Origin: Stentor roeselii
Taxonomy: Eukaryota > Ciliophora > Heterotrichea > Heterotrichida > Stentoridae
Assembly: GCA_006503475.1 (NCBI GenBank)
Contig: RSEH01000280.1
Span: 1-59,406, forward strand
Direction: 5' to 3'
DNA: 59,406 bases
Position 1 is the stretch's first letter. Each line of letters starts with the position of its first letter. The notes beneath the pieces are model-generated. The model was given only the letters and a program-made list of their open reading frames with translations. It was not told where the DNA came from and made no database searches. Shown here piece by piece: positions 37,055-45,752 of this stretch. Both the position numbers and the translations under genes were made by a program.

Positions 37055-37921
37055 TTAATTATTTAAACTACCTGAGTAGAAAGTGGTCTGGATTCCTGTC
37101 ATTGAATCTGACCTTCTGTGGCAGGCTTCTTTTAGTCTCTGCCGCACATCACGTCCCAAGCCATAAACAAGTGCATCGAAAAATCCAAGAAGCGACATCA
37201 TGACGCCTCCGGTCCAGGTCAACCAGAAGATCGAATTTCCTGGGTGGATTGTTTCGTATATTCGTTTGCAGAGAACTGGTAAGTAAGAAATTAGCAGAAC
37301 TAAAGGGTAAAGCTTTAGTCTTACTACTAAGTCGCTGTTTTGCTGATTTGCTTCTTCATCGTGAAGGGAAAAAAGGACTTCATCGTAGATCTTTTTCCAG
37401 ACACGGATGTAGATTAGCAGGTTGAAGAGGAAAATTAAGACGAGGATTAGGTAGAAACAGAGAATACGGTAGAGGTAGTCGTGGTCTTGGTCGTCTATCC
37501 AACACCAACCTTGAGAGTACCCGTACGCTTGGCTTATTTCAGGAAGAGACGATATAGGAGCTGGAATGATGAAGCCTATTATTAAATATCGTTTTTCATA
37601 TCTCTCTATGTTTGTGTTTAAATGAATAACTGCTTCGTATAAAGAATATGCCATCAACGATGACCAAAAAATACTACTCAACGATGAATATTCCAAAAAC
37701 CACGCCTGAATCCTACACCATGGATTATTTAAAGGCATCATCAGACAAACAGAGTGCAATAAATCCGATACGGACAAGTATAAAACCAATCTATAAGCAA
37801 AATGTTGCAATTTCAATCCGAAATAAGCAGAAATAATAAACAAGCACCCAAAAATACTGAGTGAGCACGTAAGATAAAGAGTAAGTGTTATGATCTCCTG
37901 GTCTTCCGAGTCCTTTCTCAT
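37055..37921 (-). CDS. cAMP-receptor-like seven-helix GPCR
   Basis: The product is 288 residues with seven predicted membrane helices, from ITLTLYLTCSLSIFGCLFII to WTGGVMMSLLGFFDALVYGL. Family features of the Dictyostelium cAMP-receptor/CrlA type are SVSDLLHS in helix 2, a Trp-rich CWI segment in the second extracellular loop (GWCWIDDQ), a cytosolic loop 3 with acidic and basic residues, and FFDALVYGL with a Ser/Arg tail. It would signal through G proteins in the plasma membrane. The ligand is unknown. The stop is followed after one base by the RING-H2 start codon. An overlapping frame beginning at 38051 encodes a single hydrophobic helix and could be an alternative upstream exon. Confidence 0.85.
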   Translation of the reverse strand: MRKDSEDQEIITLTLYLTCSLSIFGCLFIISAYFGLKLQHFAYRLVLYLSVSDLLHSVCLMMPLNNPWCRIQAWFLEYSSLSSIFWSSLMAYSLYEAVIHLNTNIERYEKRYLIIGFIIPAPISSLPEISQAYGYSQGWCWIDDQDHDYLYRILCFYLILVLIFLFNLLIYIRVWKKIYDEVLFSLHDEEANQQNSDLVVRLKLYPLVLLISYLPVLCKRIYETIHPGNSIFWLTWTGGVMMSLLGFFDALVYGLGRDVRQRLKEACHRRSDSMTGIQTTFYSGSLNN

Positions 37922-38116
37922 AGTTATTTACATAATTTAGCTGAATAATCAGATATACTAAAAATATTAAAAAAATTACTAAAAAAATTAACTCGCCAGG
38001 TGAAAATTCCAGAAAAATTTCCATCTTGTCTTCAACTTCTTCAAATTTCATGAAGACAAGAGTCTTATTACGATTAAAGCTTTAAATTCTATGTTAATCA
38101 AGTAAAGTCTTCAGTA

Positions 38117-38485
38117 TTACTTTATTAAAAAGTAAATTTTCCTGATTTCTGTTGGACTGTCTTTCCAAGGTTTTTTTAATAGGAAGTAGCTTAAATAAGA
38201 CTCGCCAGATGAACAGCTCTTGCAGGTTAATTTATATTGTTGGTAACCTTTGGTTGAGTCTTTCTCATCTACTAAGAACTCGCCGTATTCACTTTGGACT
38301 GAGATCTTAGATCCATTTTGAGGAATCATTGCCCAGATTAACCCGGCTGTAGGCCTTGAATGAATTTTTATTGAAATTTCATTGTTTGCAGAGATGGAGT
38401 AGGTGTTGTTGGACTCGATGTAAATAGTTTCGCTTTTAACTATCTGAATGATTAGCGAGAGAAAAATAATGGAAAAAGGAAACAT
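38117..38485 (-). CDS. Chagasin-like (I42) cysteine-protease inhibitor, secreted
   Basis: This 122-residue protein has a signal peptide (MFPFSIIFLSLIIQIVKS) and an Ig-like domain of the chagasin/amoebiasin family, which inhibits papain-type proteases by inserting three loops. The BC loop NPTTGYxW appears as RPTAGLIW, the DE region is EKDSTKGYQQYKL, and the FG loop RPW appears as KKPWKD. Total length fits. A Cys pair (CKSC) is unusual for the family. It would act in the endolysosomal or secretory space on cathepsins of the type seen as pseudogenes in this window. The call rests on motif order. Confidence 0.7.
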   Translation of the reverse strand: MFPFSIIFLSLIIQIVKSETIYIESNNTYSISANNEISIKIHSRPTAGLIWAMIPQNGSKISVQSEYGEFLVDEKDSTKGYQQYKLTCKSCSSGESYLSYFLLKKPWKDSPTEIRKIYFLIK

Positions 38486-38627
38486 TATAAGTAATTATCA
38501 AATATTTTAAGTAATGAGAATGATCAAGTTTTGATAAATTATTGAATATTGTAAGAAATAAAGAAATATTATAAGAAATAATAAGAAGATTATAAAATAA
38601 TTATAAGAATATCAATCCTTCCTAAAG

Positions 38628-40490
38628 TTACATATTCTTTATTTTCATCAGTTTTTCCATACTTATCTTACACTTTTCTACATATTTTTGACTCAGACCA
38701 ACACTGACAATATCTTCAAAAATAACTGAAAGTTTCAACATTTTTTTATTTTTATTCCTGCCAATGATTTTTCTGTACTCAACTTCAAACTTTATCAGAA
38801 AGTACTTAACCAAAGGATGAACTGAAAATTTTTCACAATTTTTCATCAACTTGACAACAGACTTCCTGATATTAGTCCTTGCATAACTTTTCGCTTGAAC
38901 AATACAAAAACAGTCAAAAACCTTGAGTCCATAATAATCTTTCCCAATTTCTTCAAAGATTTGATTTAATTTCATCCCAAGGTAAAAATTTTCAGCTCTC
39001 AAAATGCCATTCAAGTAATTTTTAAAGATTTTGTAGTAAAATAAAGGATGCAGTGGATCAAGTTTATCATCTTGGCTGTTTTCATTGATTTTAAAAAGAC
39101 TTTCTCGACTTTTATTGACTCGATAAGCCCTGACCCAGTTCAACAAAACAGCTTCAAATCGAAAAGGGCAAGAAAGAGATCTAAAAAAAGGCAGGTCCGA
39201 GTCATTTTTATCTCCTTTCAACCAACTAACCATGAAAAAAACATCTTTCAAGTATTCATCTTTAACTTTCCCTTGATTCATTTGATTTCTGATGATATCT
39301 TCTTGTTCTCGATACTCCTGCAGGTACTCAGTCATTACCTTGAATTTGAATTCTGAGGTTTTTTTAAAGCTAAGAGCTTCTTTAGCTGAATCAGCTGCTT
39401 TTTTCTGCATGAAAATATTTCTAAACATGATAAACTGCCAAAACTGCATATTTCTTACCTTGACGTCAAACATACAGCTGAAAAAACGCATTTCAGCCAA
39501 ACCTGAATCAAGAATATCAAAAAAAATTTTTAACTTGTTTAAAGGAACCTGCAGGTTAAACTTAACACTGGCTCTAACAAAGTGATAAACTTCGAACAAG
39601 TTGTTTTCATCAGAAATTTTCAAAAGATTTCTTTGAATTCCTGATAATTTCATTAAATAACCCGCTGAGAGATCTTTTAATTCTCCTGAAAATTTGTGGA
39701 AAAAATACATGCAACACATTTGGGCGGAGTTGATTTGGTTGTAGTTTAAATAATGGCTTATAATTATGCAGATTACCAGTTTTGAATATGGTTCTTGGAT
39801 TAGTGAGGTTAGGGTGCTTAGGTTTTCTTTGGTTTCAGAGTAGTCTTTTGTTGAAAGGTTGAGAAATTCTAATAGGATTTTTGATAAATCGCCGAGTTGT
39901 TCACTTTTTAATATGAATGATGCTTTTGAAAAACTACCCCAACTGTTTGAAGTTGAAATTGAAAAGAAATTTGCTAGTTTTGAGTAGAGGGAAAAATCAT
40001 CGCAGTGAAGTTTTGGTTGTTTTTGGTGAAAGAGATTGAACCAGATTGTCCAGCATTGAAAATCTTGTTCTTTGTTACAAATTTTCAAATATTCTAAGAT
40101 TCTCCCAATTTTTTTCCACTTCTTCAAAATGAAATAAACCGGCATCCATTCCAGTTGCTGCAAAAAACTAGATTTTTTCCCTTCTTGAACGATTTCTAGA
40201 AAGACGCGGTGAATAGCAATTGATTGAGATGTAAGTGGTTTGATGCTGATAGGTAAAAAAGATATCAAAAACTCTTGTAAAATAGTTTCATCCGTTAAAG
40301 TGAACTGTTTAATTTCAAGCTTAGGATGTGAGGACTGTTCAGAGAACAAGATTTGATTCCATTTTGTTTCTAAAGAGTTACTCAAGTGAGTCTGGTTGAT
40401 ATACATCGAGATATTTTTACTTGTTCTCAGCAGTTCTCGAGGCTTTCGAGTACTGCGAAGGATTTTATTATTAAAATGTTTATCCTTCAT
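38628..40490 (-). CDS. Large helical protein of unknown family
   Basis: The product is 620 residues from ATG 40488-40490 (MKDKHFNNKILRSTRKP) after TTTATA, chosen over an upstream non-ATG opening. It is Leu/Lys/Phe-rich and entirely helical, with repeated pairs of helices (LYSKLANFFSIS, GDLSKILLEFLNL, VICIIISHYLNYNQINSA, DLSAGYLMKLSGI), suggestive of an alpha-solenoid scaffold. There is no signal peptide or known domain. Codon use is T/A-rich. It lies between the chagasin-like and CFAP97-like genes on the same strand. Confidence 0.65.
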   Translation of the reverse strand: MKDKHFNNKILRSTRKPRELLRTSKNISMYINQTHLSNSLETKWNQILFSEQSSHPKLEIKQFTLTDETILQEFLISFLPISIKPLTSQSIAIHRVFLEIVQEGKKSSFLQQLEWMPVYFILKKWKKIGRILEYLKICNKEQDFQCWTIWFNLFHQKQPKLHCDDFSLYSKLANFFSISTSNSWGSFSKASFILKSEQLGDLSKILLEFLNLSTKDYSETKENLSTLTSLIQEPYSKLVICIIISHYLNYNQINSAQMCCMYFFHKFSGELKDLSAGYLMKLSGIQRNLLKISDENNLFEVYHFVRASVKFNLQVPLNKLKIFFDILDSGLAEMRFFSCMFDVKVRNMQFWQFIMFRNIFMQKKAADSAKEALSFKKTSEFKFKVMTEYLQEYREQEDIIRNQMNQGKVKDEYLKDVFFMVSWLKGDKNDSDLPFFRSLSCPFRFEAVLLNWVRAYRVNKSRESLFKINENSQDDKLDPLHPLFYYKIFKNYLNGILRAENFYLGMKLNQIFEEIGKDYYGLKVFDCFCIVQAKSYARTNIRKSVVKLMKNCEKFSVHPLVKYFLIKFEVEYRKIIGRNKNKKMLKLSVIFEDIVSVGLSQKYVEKCKISMEKLMKIKNM

Positions 40491-40563
40491 TATAAACAAA
40501 TTTCTGTCATTTGACTTAAATCTCGAAATCTTATTTCAATAATATTAAAATTACTCCTATAAA

Positions 40564-41229
40564 TTAACCACTTTCTTTTTCTGATCTCCAATCAATACTC
40601 ATATCATGACTTCCAGGTGTTATCACTTTCACATAAGAATCTTCTAAAGGCGTCATGCTGACCAAATCACCATTCTTAGAAGGCAAACGAAGCTCAAGCA
40701 TCTCAGAAGAGTCCGGCTTTAAAATATTTATCTTTTGAAGCGATTTTATTGGAGGTAATTTTTCAGTTTTTTGAGTTTTGACAGTGAAAAAACCATGTTT
40801 TTTTTGAAGGATTTTTTTAGTTTTTTGAGATTTTTCGTAGTCGATTTCGAATTTTTTGTAAGAAAAAGTTGGGGAAATACTTGAAAAGTCGATTTTGTTT
40901 GAAGGAGACTTGGAAGTTTGGATCTTTGTTTTAGATATCGACTTGGTTATCGGTATACTTTTGGGAAGAGAGTAAAGCGAGACTTGCTTTTTAGGCTGTC
41001 TTGTTGTGATCCCCATGATTCTTTCGAAGATGTTTTGGTTTTCTTCAGCTATTGATTTTAAATCTGCACTTCGATGGTGCTTTAATAGTGAAAGTCGCAA
41101 ATTTCCTGCATTTAAGCTGATTGGTAAAAAGTGGTCGATTCTTTTACTTGTGTGTGATTTGATATCTAGTAGCTTTTTTTTATGGATTTTTTTGCAATGA
41201 TCCAAATACCATTTGTCACCTATTTTCAT
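40564..41229 (-). CDS. CFAP97/Hemingway-domain protein
   Basis: This 221-residue protein has an N-terminus (KWYLDHCKKIHKKKLLDIKS, then RIDHFLPISL, LSLLKHHRSADLKSIAEENQ, IFERIMGITTR) matching the KIAA1430/CFAP97 domain: a Tyr/His helix, the ID..P segment and the eeN..Ll.rm..I helix. CFAP97 proteins are cilia- and flagella-associated and linked to tubulin glycylation and axoneme assembly. The C-terminal half is Ser/Lys-rich and disordered. The gene is divergent from the SLC35F6-like gene, with 85 bp between ATGs. Confidence 0.75.
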   Translation of the reverse strand: MKIGDKWYLDHCKKIHKKKLLDIKSHTSKRIDHFLPISLNAGNLRLSLLKHHRSADLKSIAEENQNIFERIMGITTRQPKKQVSLYSLPKSIPITKSISKTKIQTSKSPSNKIDFSSISPTFSYKKFEIDYEKSQKTKKILQKKHGFFTVKTQKTEKLPPIKSLQKINILKPDSSEMLELRLPSKNGDLVSMTPLEDSYVKVITPGSHDMSIDWRSEKESG

Positions 41230-41314
41230 TTATCAACCTCTTTTAATTATAATACTTAACCACACTCTATCAAATTAATTTGATTCTGTCTTCAACAAAT
41301 TATTCTTCTAATAA

Positions 41315-42433
41315 ATGGACACAAAAGAAAAAAAGAAATTTTTCAGACTAAAATTGATAATCATCAGTTTAACAATGATTTCAGGCACATGGTCAACACT
41401 AACAGCTTCATATCTGGATACACTCGGTTTTTCCTTTACTTTATTCCAAATTATCTTAATGTTCGGAGGCGAATTGCTCGTAGGTCTTCTGATAGTCCTG
41501 ATTTCTTCTTTCAAGTCAAAAAAGAACTCAGAAAAAAATTCGATTTCTCCGATGAACTGTTTCAAGAATATAGGAAAAAAAGGATTTTGCTTATCCGCTT
41601 TCTTTGACTTTTTAAGCTCAATCTTTATAGTCACCTCAATTGTTTATCTTCCTGCTTTTGGATTGATGAGTTTTAAAATAGTTTTATTGATTTTTATGGG
41701 GATTTATCGCAAGTTCTTTCTAAAGAGGAACTTTTATAGGCACCAGTTTTTGGGACTTGGCTTGATTTTTATTGGAATATTTTTGGTTACTATTCAGTTT
41801 GGCTTGGTAGAGGATATTGAAAATCATTATGAGTTTTTTAAAGGGATGATCTTGATGATATCCGGACAGGTCTTCCTTCTACTTGACATAATATGCATGG
41901 AATATTTCATGAATTCCTGCAATACACAAGTAGAACATGTCCTTCTAATAAAAGGTTCAGCAGGAGTAATAATCTCTTTACTAAGCTACGTACCAATGCA
42001 CTACATATTCGAGACAAACTCTTCCCATTCAGACCTTCTAAGAGCGATAGAATTCATTAACACCCACAAAAAAACCGCAATTTTCATAATGATACTTTTA
42101 ATATCCCTTGGAATATTTAACTACTTTTTTATAAAGACCTTAAAAACAACCGATTCGCTAGCGATCTGCACTGTGGACTGTGGAAGAATGATCCTGGTAT
42201 GGATTTTTTCGTATGTGGTTTTCATTGGGGAAGATTTTTTCATCCTGGAAATTTTCGCAGCTGTTTTCATGGCATTAGGACTGATGATCTATAATGAAGT
42301 GATGATACTTCCTTGTGGAGGATTTGATAAATCTGCATTCAAGACTCTTCGAGAAAATAATACTTTTAAAGAAATGAGGAACAACTCGAGGACATGGCAA
42401 ACACAGCTGGATAGTTTAGTGATAAGAAACTAG
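41315..42433 (+). CDS. SLC35F6-like drug/metabolite transporter
   Basis: This 372-residue membrane protein has about ten helices of the EamA/DMT fold. Features shared with SLC35F6 (TANGO9) are TWSTLTASYLDTLGF at the first helix, FFDFLSSIFIVTSIVYLPAF, a mid-protein VEHVLLIKGSAGVIISLLS, and VDCGRMILVWIFSYVVFIGED near the end. SLC35F6 is a lysosomal or mitochondrial membrane protein of uncertain substrate. The start (MDTKEKKKFFRLK) follows CTAATAAATG. Base skew changes from T/G-rich to A/C-rich near 41880 and back near 42200. Confidence 0.85.
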   Translation: MDTKEKKKFFRLKLIIISLTMISGTWSTLTASYLDTLGFSFTLFQIILMFGGELLVGLLIVLISSFKSKKNSEKNSISPMNCFKNIGKKGFCLSAFFDFLSSIFIVTSIVYLPAFGLMSFKIVLLIFMGIYRKFFLKRNFYRHQFLGLGLIFIGIFLVTIQFGLVEDIENHYEFFKGMILMISGQVFLLLDIICMEYFMNSCNTQVEHVLLIKGSAGVIISLLSYVPMHYIFETNSSHSDLLRAIEFINTHKKTAIFIMILLISLGIFNYFFIKTLKTTDSLAICTVDCGRMILVWIFSYVVFIGEDFFILEIFAAVFMALGLMIYNEVMILPCGGFDKSAFKTLRENNTFKEMRNNSRTWQTQLDSLVIRN

Positions 42434-42537
42434 CAGGGTAGATTTCTTTGTTATTTTACAGCCATTAAGTTTTTATATTGTTGAGTGATTAGAAACTCAA
42501 TTGCATGATTAATTTGCTAATTTTACTCTTATAACTA

Positions 42538-44184
42538 TTAAGTCGATCTGACATTTCTGAACAGCTCCAAACCTGACTTACTTGAAGCACTACTAGACTG
42601 GCTGGGAATCCTTATACTCGAAATATATTTATAAATACCATCTTCCGGAATCGCTGAGAACTGTTCTTTATAAATCCCAGGAATAAAACATTTCCCAGCT
42701 CTAAGTGACTCCAAATACGCTTTCCAAATCAAATCATTTTGCAATCTTTTTTCAAACAACTTGCAAACTTTCATCAATTCACAACATTCCAAAGGGGTAA
42801 CAAAGATAAAAACATTAATAAAAGGATAAAACCCAATAATTTCAAATCCATTTTTCTTCTTCGAGTTCAAAGTGACTTTAAACCTAGTCTGCAAAGCAGC
42901 AAGTTTCTGATGTCCACAGATAGTAACAAGTTCTTTCACAATCATTTCCAATTCAATGATTTTTTCCAATTGTGTCCTGACGATTTTCTGCTGACAGAAG
43001 ATTTTCGTATTGGCTTCAGTGAGAAGTCTTCTCAGATCAGCGACGCTATCGCCCGTATTCCGAACTGGTTTATTTTTCACTTTATTCGCCCTGTCACCGA
43101 AGCGAAGAGTTGCCAAGGTTTCGACAGAATTGACAGAATTAGCAGAACAGCATAAAACAATAGTCGCTATCGAAGTGCCTCCAAAGCAGTTCTGAAGAAG
43201 TCGAGTAAGTTTCGAGTCACGATAAGGAATATGTTTTTTATTTTCAACAAGTGCACTGATGACGTTTCCAAGAGAAAGAAGCGATTTGTTGATATTTTGT
43301 GCTTCTTTAAGTCGTTCTTCATAAGCCCCTGTCTTGGAAATCCTTTCAGATCCACAAAGGTCGACAAGGTAAACTTGTGAAGAGATCTGAGTACCTGTGT
43401 TAGTGATGTTTTTGTTGATAGTCAAAACCATCACTGCATGTGATCGTGAAGACTCGGCATTAGAAAGTGTCGGTGCAGTGACTCTGTTGCTCATTCCAAG
43501 TTTCAACTGATTTAAGACTTCATTCGAGTTTTTAACAGGTACACTTGTGGCATCAGTGAGCCAGATGCCATGCGGTGCAGATTGATACAACTTCAAAGGT
43601 TCTTTTGCAGCGTTTATCAAGTCGAATATTTTTTCATTGTAAATTTGAATGAAACTCACGAAGACTGTATAGCTCAACAATGGAGACATGCTCAGTTGAA
43701 TGTCGTGAAACAAGGTCTGAAGAAGTCTTGGTACCAGTCCTCGCCCTTCTTCTTCAATGTGATTTCTGTGCACTGAGTCAAAGCCATGTCCAAAAAGCGT
43801 GAAAGTCTTCCCAGCGCCAGTCTGACCATAAGCAAGTACTCCACAGTTATACCCGTCCATCATAGGTTCCACAAGAGGGACCCCGATAGATAAAAAGATC
43901 TGGTCCTGGGTGGTCTCGCCAGGGAAAATCCTTTTAAATCGAAAGCTGTGATTTTCTACATTCACTGTTTTTAAGTCAGGAAAATAGTCCACACATTGCG
44001 TGCCTTCTTTTTCTTCTTTGTAGTTGTCTGGACGAAAGCGCACGTAAACGTTGGTTCCTTTTTTTGAAAGCTTCACGTCACTCACTTGACGAGTCAGTTC
44101 GGGAAGAGGCACGTCTTCCTTGATGAAAGTTCTTCTTCTTTGACGGGATCTTGGAGGTGACTCGGGGATTTCAAGAGTTTCCAT
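42538..44184 (-). CDS. Kinesin with C-terminal F-box-like domain
   Basis: In this 548-residue protein an N-terminal basic extension (residues 1-40) precedes a complete motor domain (about 43-372): P-loop GQTGAGKTFT (120-129), SSRSHAV (246-252), DLCGSE (275-280), LLSLGNVISAL (302-312) and PYRDSKLTRLL (320-330). A short neck coil (VADLRRLLTEANTK, QLEKIIELEMIVKEL) follows. Residues about 455-492 (FINVFIFVTPLECCELMKVC, then KLFEKRLQNDLIWKAYLESL) fit the F-box pattern of short helices ending in VCK.F and LW, which bind Skp1 in SCF ligases. The motor is closest to plus-end N-kinesins such as kinesin-1. A motor joined to an F-box is unusual. The gene is divergent from calcineurin A with 11 bp between ATGs. 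Confidence 0.85.
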   Translation of the reverse strand: METLEIPESPPRSRQRRRTFIKEDVPLPELTRQVSDVKLSKKGTNVYVRFRPDNYKEEKEGTQCVDYFPDLKTVNVENHSFRFKRIFPGETTQDQIFLSIGVPLVEPMMDGYNCGVLAYGQTGAGKTFTLFGHGFDSVHRNHIEEEGRGLVPRLLQTLFHDIQLSMSPLLSYTVFVSFIQIYNEKIFDLINAAKEPLKLYQSAPHGIWLTDATSVPVKNSNEVLNQLKLGMSNRVTAPTLSNAESSRSHAVMVLTINKNITNTGTQISSQVYLVDLCGSERISKTGAYEERLKEAQNINKSLLSLGNVISALVENKKHIPYRDSKLTRLLQNCFGGTSIATIVLCCSANSVNSVETLATLRFGDRANKVKNKPVRNTGDSVADLRRLLTEANTKIFCQQKIVRTQLEKIIELEMIVKELVTICGHQKLAALQTRFKVTLNSKKKNGFEIIGFYPFINVFIFVTPLECCELMKVCKLFEKRLQNDLIWKAYLESLRAGKCFIPGIYKEQFSAIPEDGIYKYISSIRIPSQSSSASSKSGLELFRNVRST

Positions 44185-44195
44185 CTTTATAAGAT
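44185..44195. promoter_or_regulatory. 11-bp divergent intergenic spacer
   Basis: The kinesin ATG (minus, 44182-44184) and the calcineurin ATG (plus, 44196) are separated only by CTTTATAAGAT. The central TTATAA is a perfect palindrome and matches the TATAA-like element found just before many ATGs here. If it is used, both genes have almost no 5' UTR or their promoters lie inside each other's coding sequence. Confidence 0.6.
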
Positions 44196-45677
44196 ATGGA
44201 CATAGATGATAGAATTATTAAGGAAGTCAATCCTCCTCCTAAAAAGCCGATTTTCATTGAAAATATGCTGGCTGAAGGGTGTCTGCCTGATTGGAAATTG
44301 ATTAAATCTCATCTTGCCTCTGGAGGATTTGTGAGCCGCAAAGCGGCGATTTACTTGATCAGTCAATGCAAGTTTTTATTTCAAAAAGAACCTGCGATTA
44401 TTGAGATCTATGACCCTGTGACTATTGTTGGAGATATACATGGACAGCTTTATGATCTTTTGTTTATTTTAGATAGGTGTTCTTTTATTTCTGAAAATAT
44501 TTTGTTTCTAGGGGATTATGTTGATCGAGGAAAGTTTTCTGTTGAAGTAGTTTTGATGCTTTTTGCGTTGAAAATCAATTTTCCTAGAAGAATTATCTTG
44601 ATTCGGGGCAATCATGAGTCAAGACTTATGACTTCACATTTTTCATTCAGAAAAGAAATGATTTATAAGTATGACTTGGAAGTTTATGATATGATTATGG
44701 AAAGTTTTGATTGTTTACCTTTAGCTTGCATTGTTAATAATGAAATTTTCGCGGTTCATGGAGGGATTTCGCCTTTTATGCATTTTTTGAAGGATGTTCA
44801 GCGAGTTGATAGGTTTGTTGAACCTCCTTCGAAGGGAATTCTTTGTGATTTGCTTTGGGCTGACCCTGAAGATGATGAGAATAGGAATTCGAATTTTTCT
44901 GAGAATAAATCTAGAGGGTGTTCAGTTCGATTCGGTATGAAAGCAGTAAAAACATTTTTAAAGTCAAACAAATTAAAAACAATCATAAGAGCTCACCAAG
45001 TTCAACCTGAAGGCTACAAGTTCCACTCATGGCTCGACAAGCCCGGTTGTATTCCAGTGATAACAGTCTTTTCAGCAGCGAACTACTGCGAAACAATAGG
45101 AAACCGAGGAGCATTTCTATCAATAAACGATTCAGTCGTTAAAATAAAGCAATTTAACTCAAATCCCCAGCCTTTCGACCTTCCCTGTGGAATGGACGCC
45201 TTTTCTTGGAGTGTTCCTTTCGTGATCGAGCAGGTGATTAACTTTTTTAATAGAGCTCTTCGGAAATCTGAAGGAAATTCTCCTGTTTCACCTCAACTCG
45301 TTTGCAGTTTCAGTGACTTGGAGCAAGACTTTAATGAAAAAATGACCCAAATCACTGAAAGTGAAAAAAAAATACAGGATTCTCAAAAAAATGGAAAAGT
45401 TTCAGAAAATCTTGCATCTAAGACAGAGGAAGATCAAAGAAAAATCATTGAAAATGAGGGGAAATCTGGAAATAGGAGATTGGAAGAAACTCAGAAGGAA
45501 CTTGCTCGGGTTCTTTTTGGACTTAGTGAAAAGAAATGCAGGGAAATTGGGTTTAAGAGGTTTTTGACTGATGAAGATTATTTTTTGATTGGTGAGAAAA
45601 TTGGAAAGTTCTTGAGTGTTTTTCATGATGAGTATAAAATTGAGTCTCTTCCTAAACATATTTCTGATAATGAATAA
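44196..45677 (+). CDS. Calcineurin A-like Ser/Thr phosphatase (PPP family)
   Basis: This 493-residue protein has PPP metal-site motifs in order: GDIHG (79-83), GDYVDRG (106-112), GNHE (138-141), AVHGG and IRAHQVQ. Calcineurin-specific features are LLWADPEDDENRN, RGCSVRFG, KQFNSNPQPFDLP, and FSWSVPFVIEQVINFFNRAL, the helix that binds the calcineurin B subunit. The usual RAHE and SAPNY read RAHQ and SAANY. The tail (360-493) is charged and coiled-coil-like rather than a classic calmodulin-binding plus autoinhibitory segment, so Ca2+ control may differ. Skew changes to A/C-rich only at 44940-45200. It shares its 11-bp upstream region with the kinesin gene. Confidence 0.88.
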   Translation: MDIDDRIIKEVNPPPKKPIFIENMLAEGCLPDWKLIKSHLASGGFVSRKAAIYLISQCKFLFQKEPAIIEIYDPVTIVGDIHGQLYDLLFILDRCSFISENILFLGDYVDRGKFSVEVVLMLFALKINFPRRIILIRGNHESRLMTSHFSFRKEMIYKYDLEVYDMIMESFDCLPLACIVNNEIFAVHGGISPFMHFLKDVQRVDRFVEPPSKGILCDLLWADPEDDENRNSNFSENKSRGCSVRFGMKAVKTFLKSNKLKTIIRAHQVQPEGYKFHSWLDKPGCIPVITVFSAANYCETIGNRGAFLSINDSVVKIKQFNSNPQPFDLPCGMDAFSWSVPFVIEQVINFFNRALRKSEGNSPVSPQLVCSFSDLEQDFNEKMTQITESEKKIQDSQKNGKVSENLASKTEEDQRKIIENEGKSGNRRLEETQKELARVLFGLSEKKCREIGFKRFLTDEDYFLIGEKIGKFLSVFHDEYKIESLPKHISDNE

Positions 45678-45752
45678 TTATATTGAATTAGAGAATATGA
45701 TTTACTTCTGGGACAACTCTTTGCAAGTAATTCGAATAATTCAGTTAAATTA

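Noticed and set aside
37791-38051. An 86-codon ORF (MKFEEVEDKMEIFLEF) upstream of and overlapping the GPCR gene.
   Set aside because: It overlaps 130 bp of a complete seven-helix GPCR and ends without domain features. It may be a leader exon, but no 15-nt splice joins it in frame, so it is not listed as a gene.
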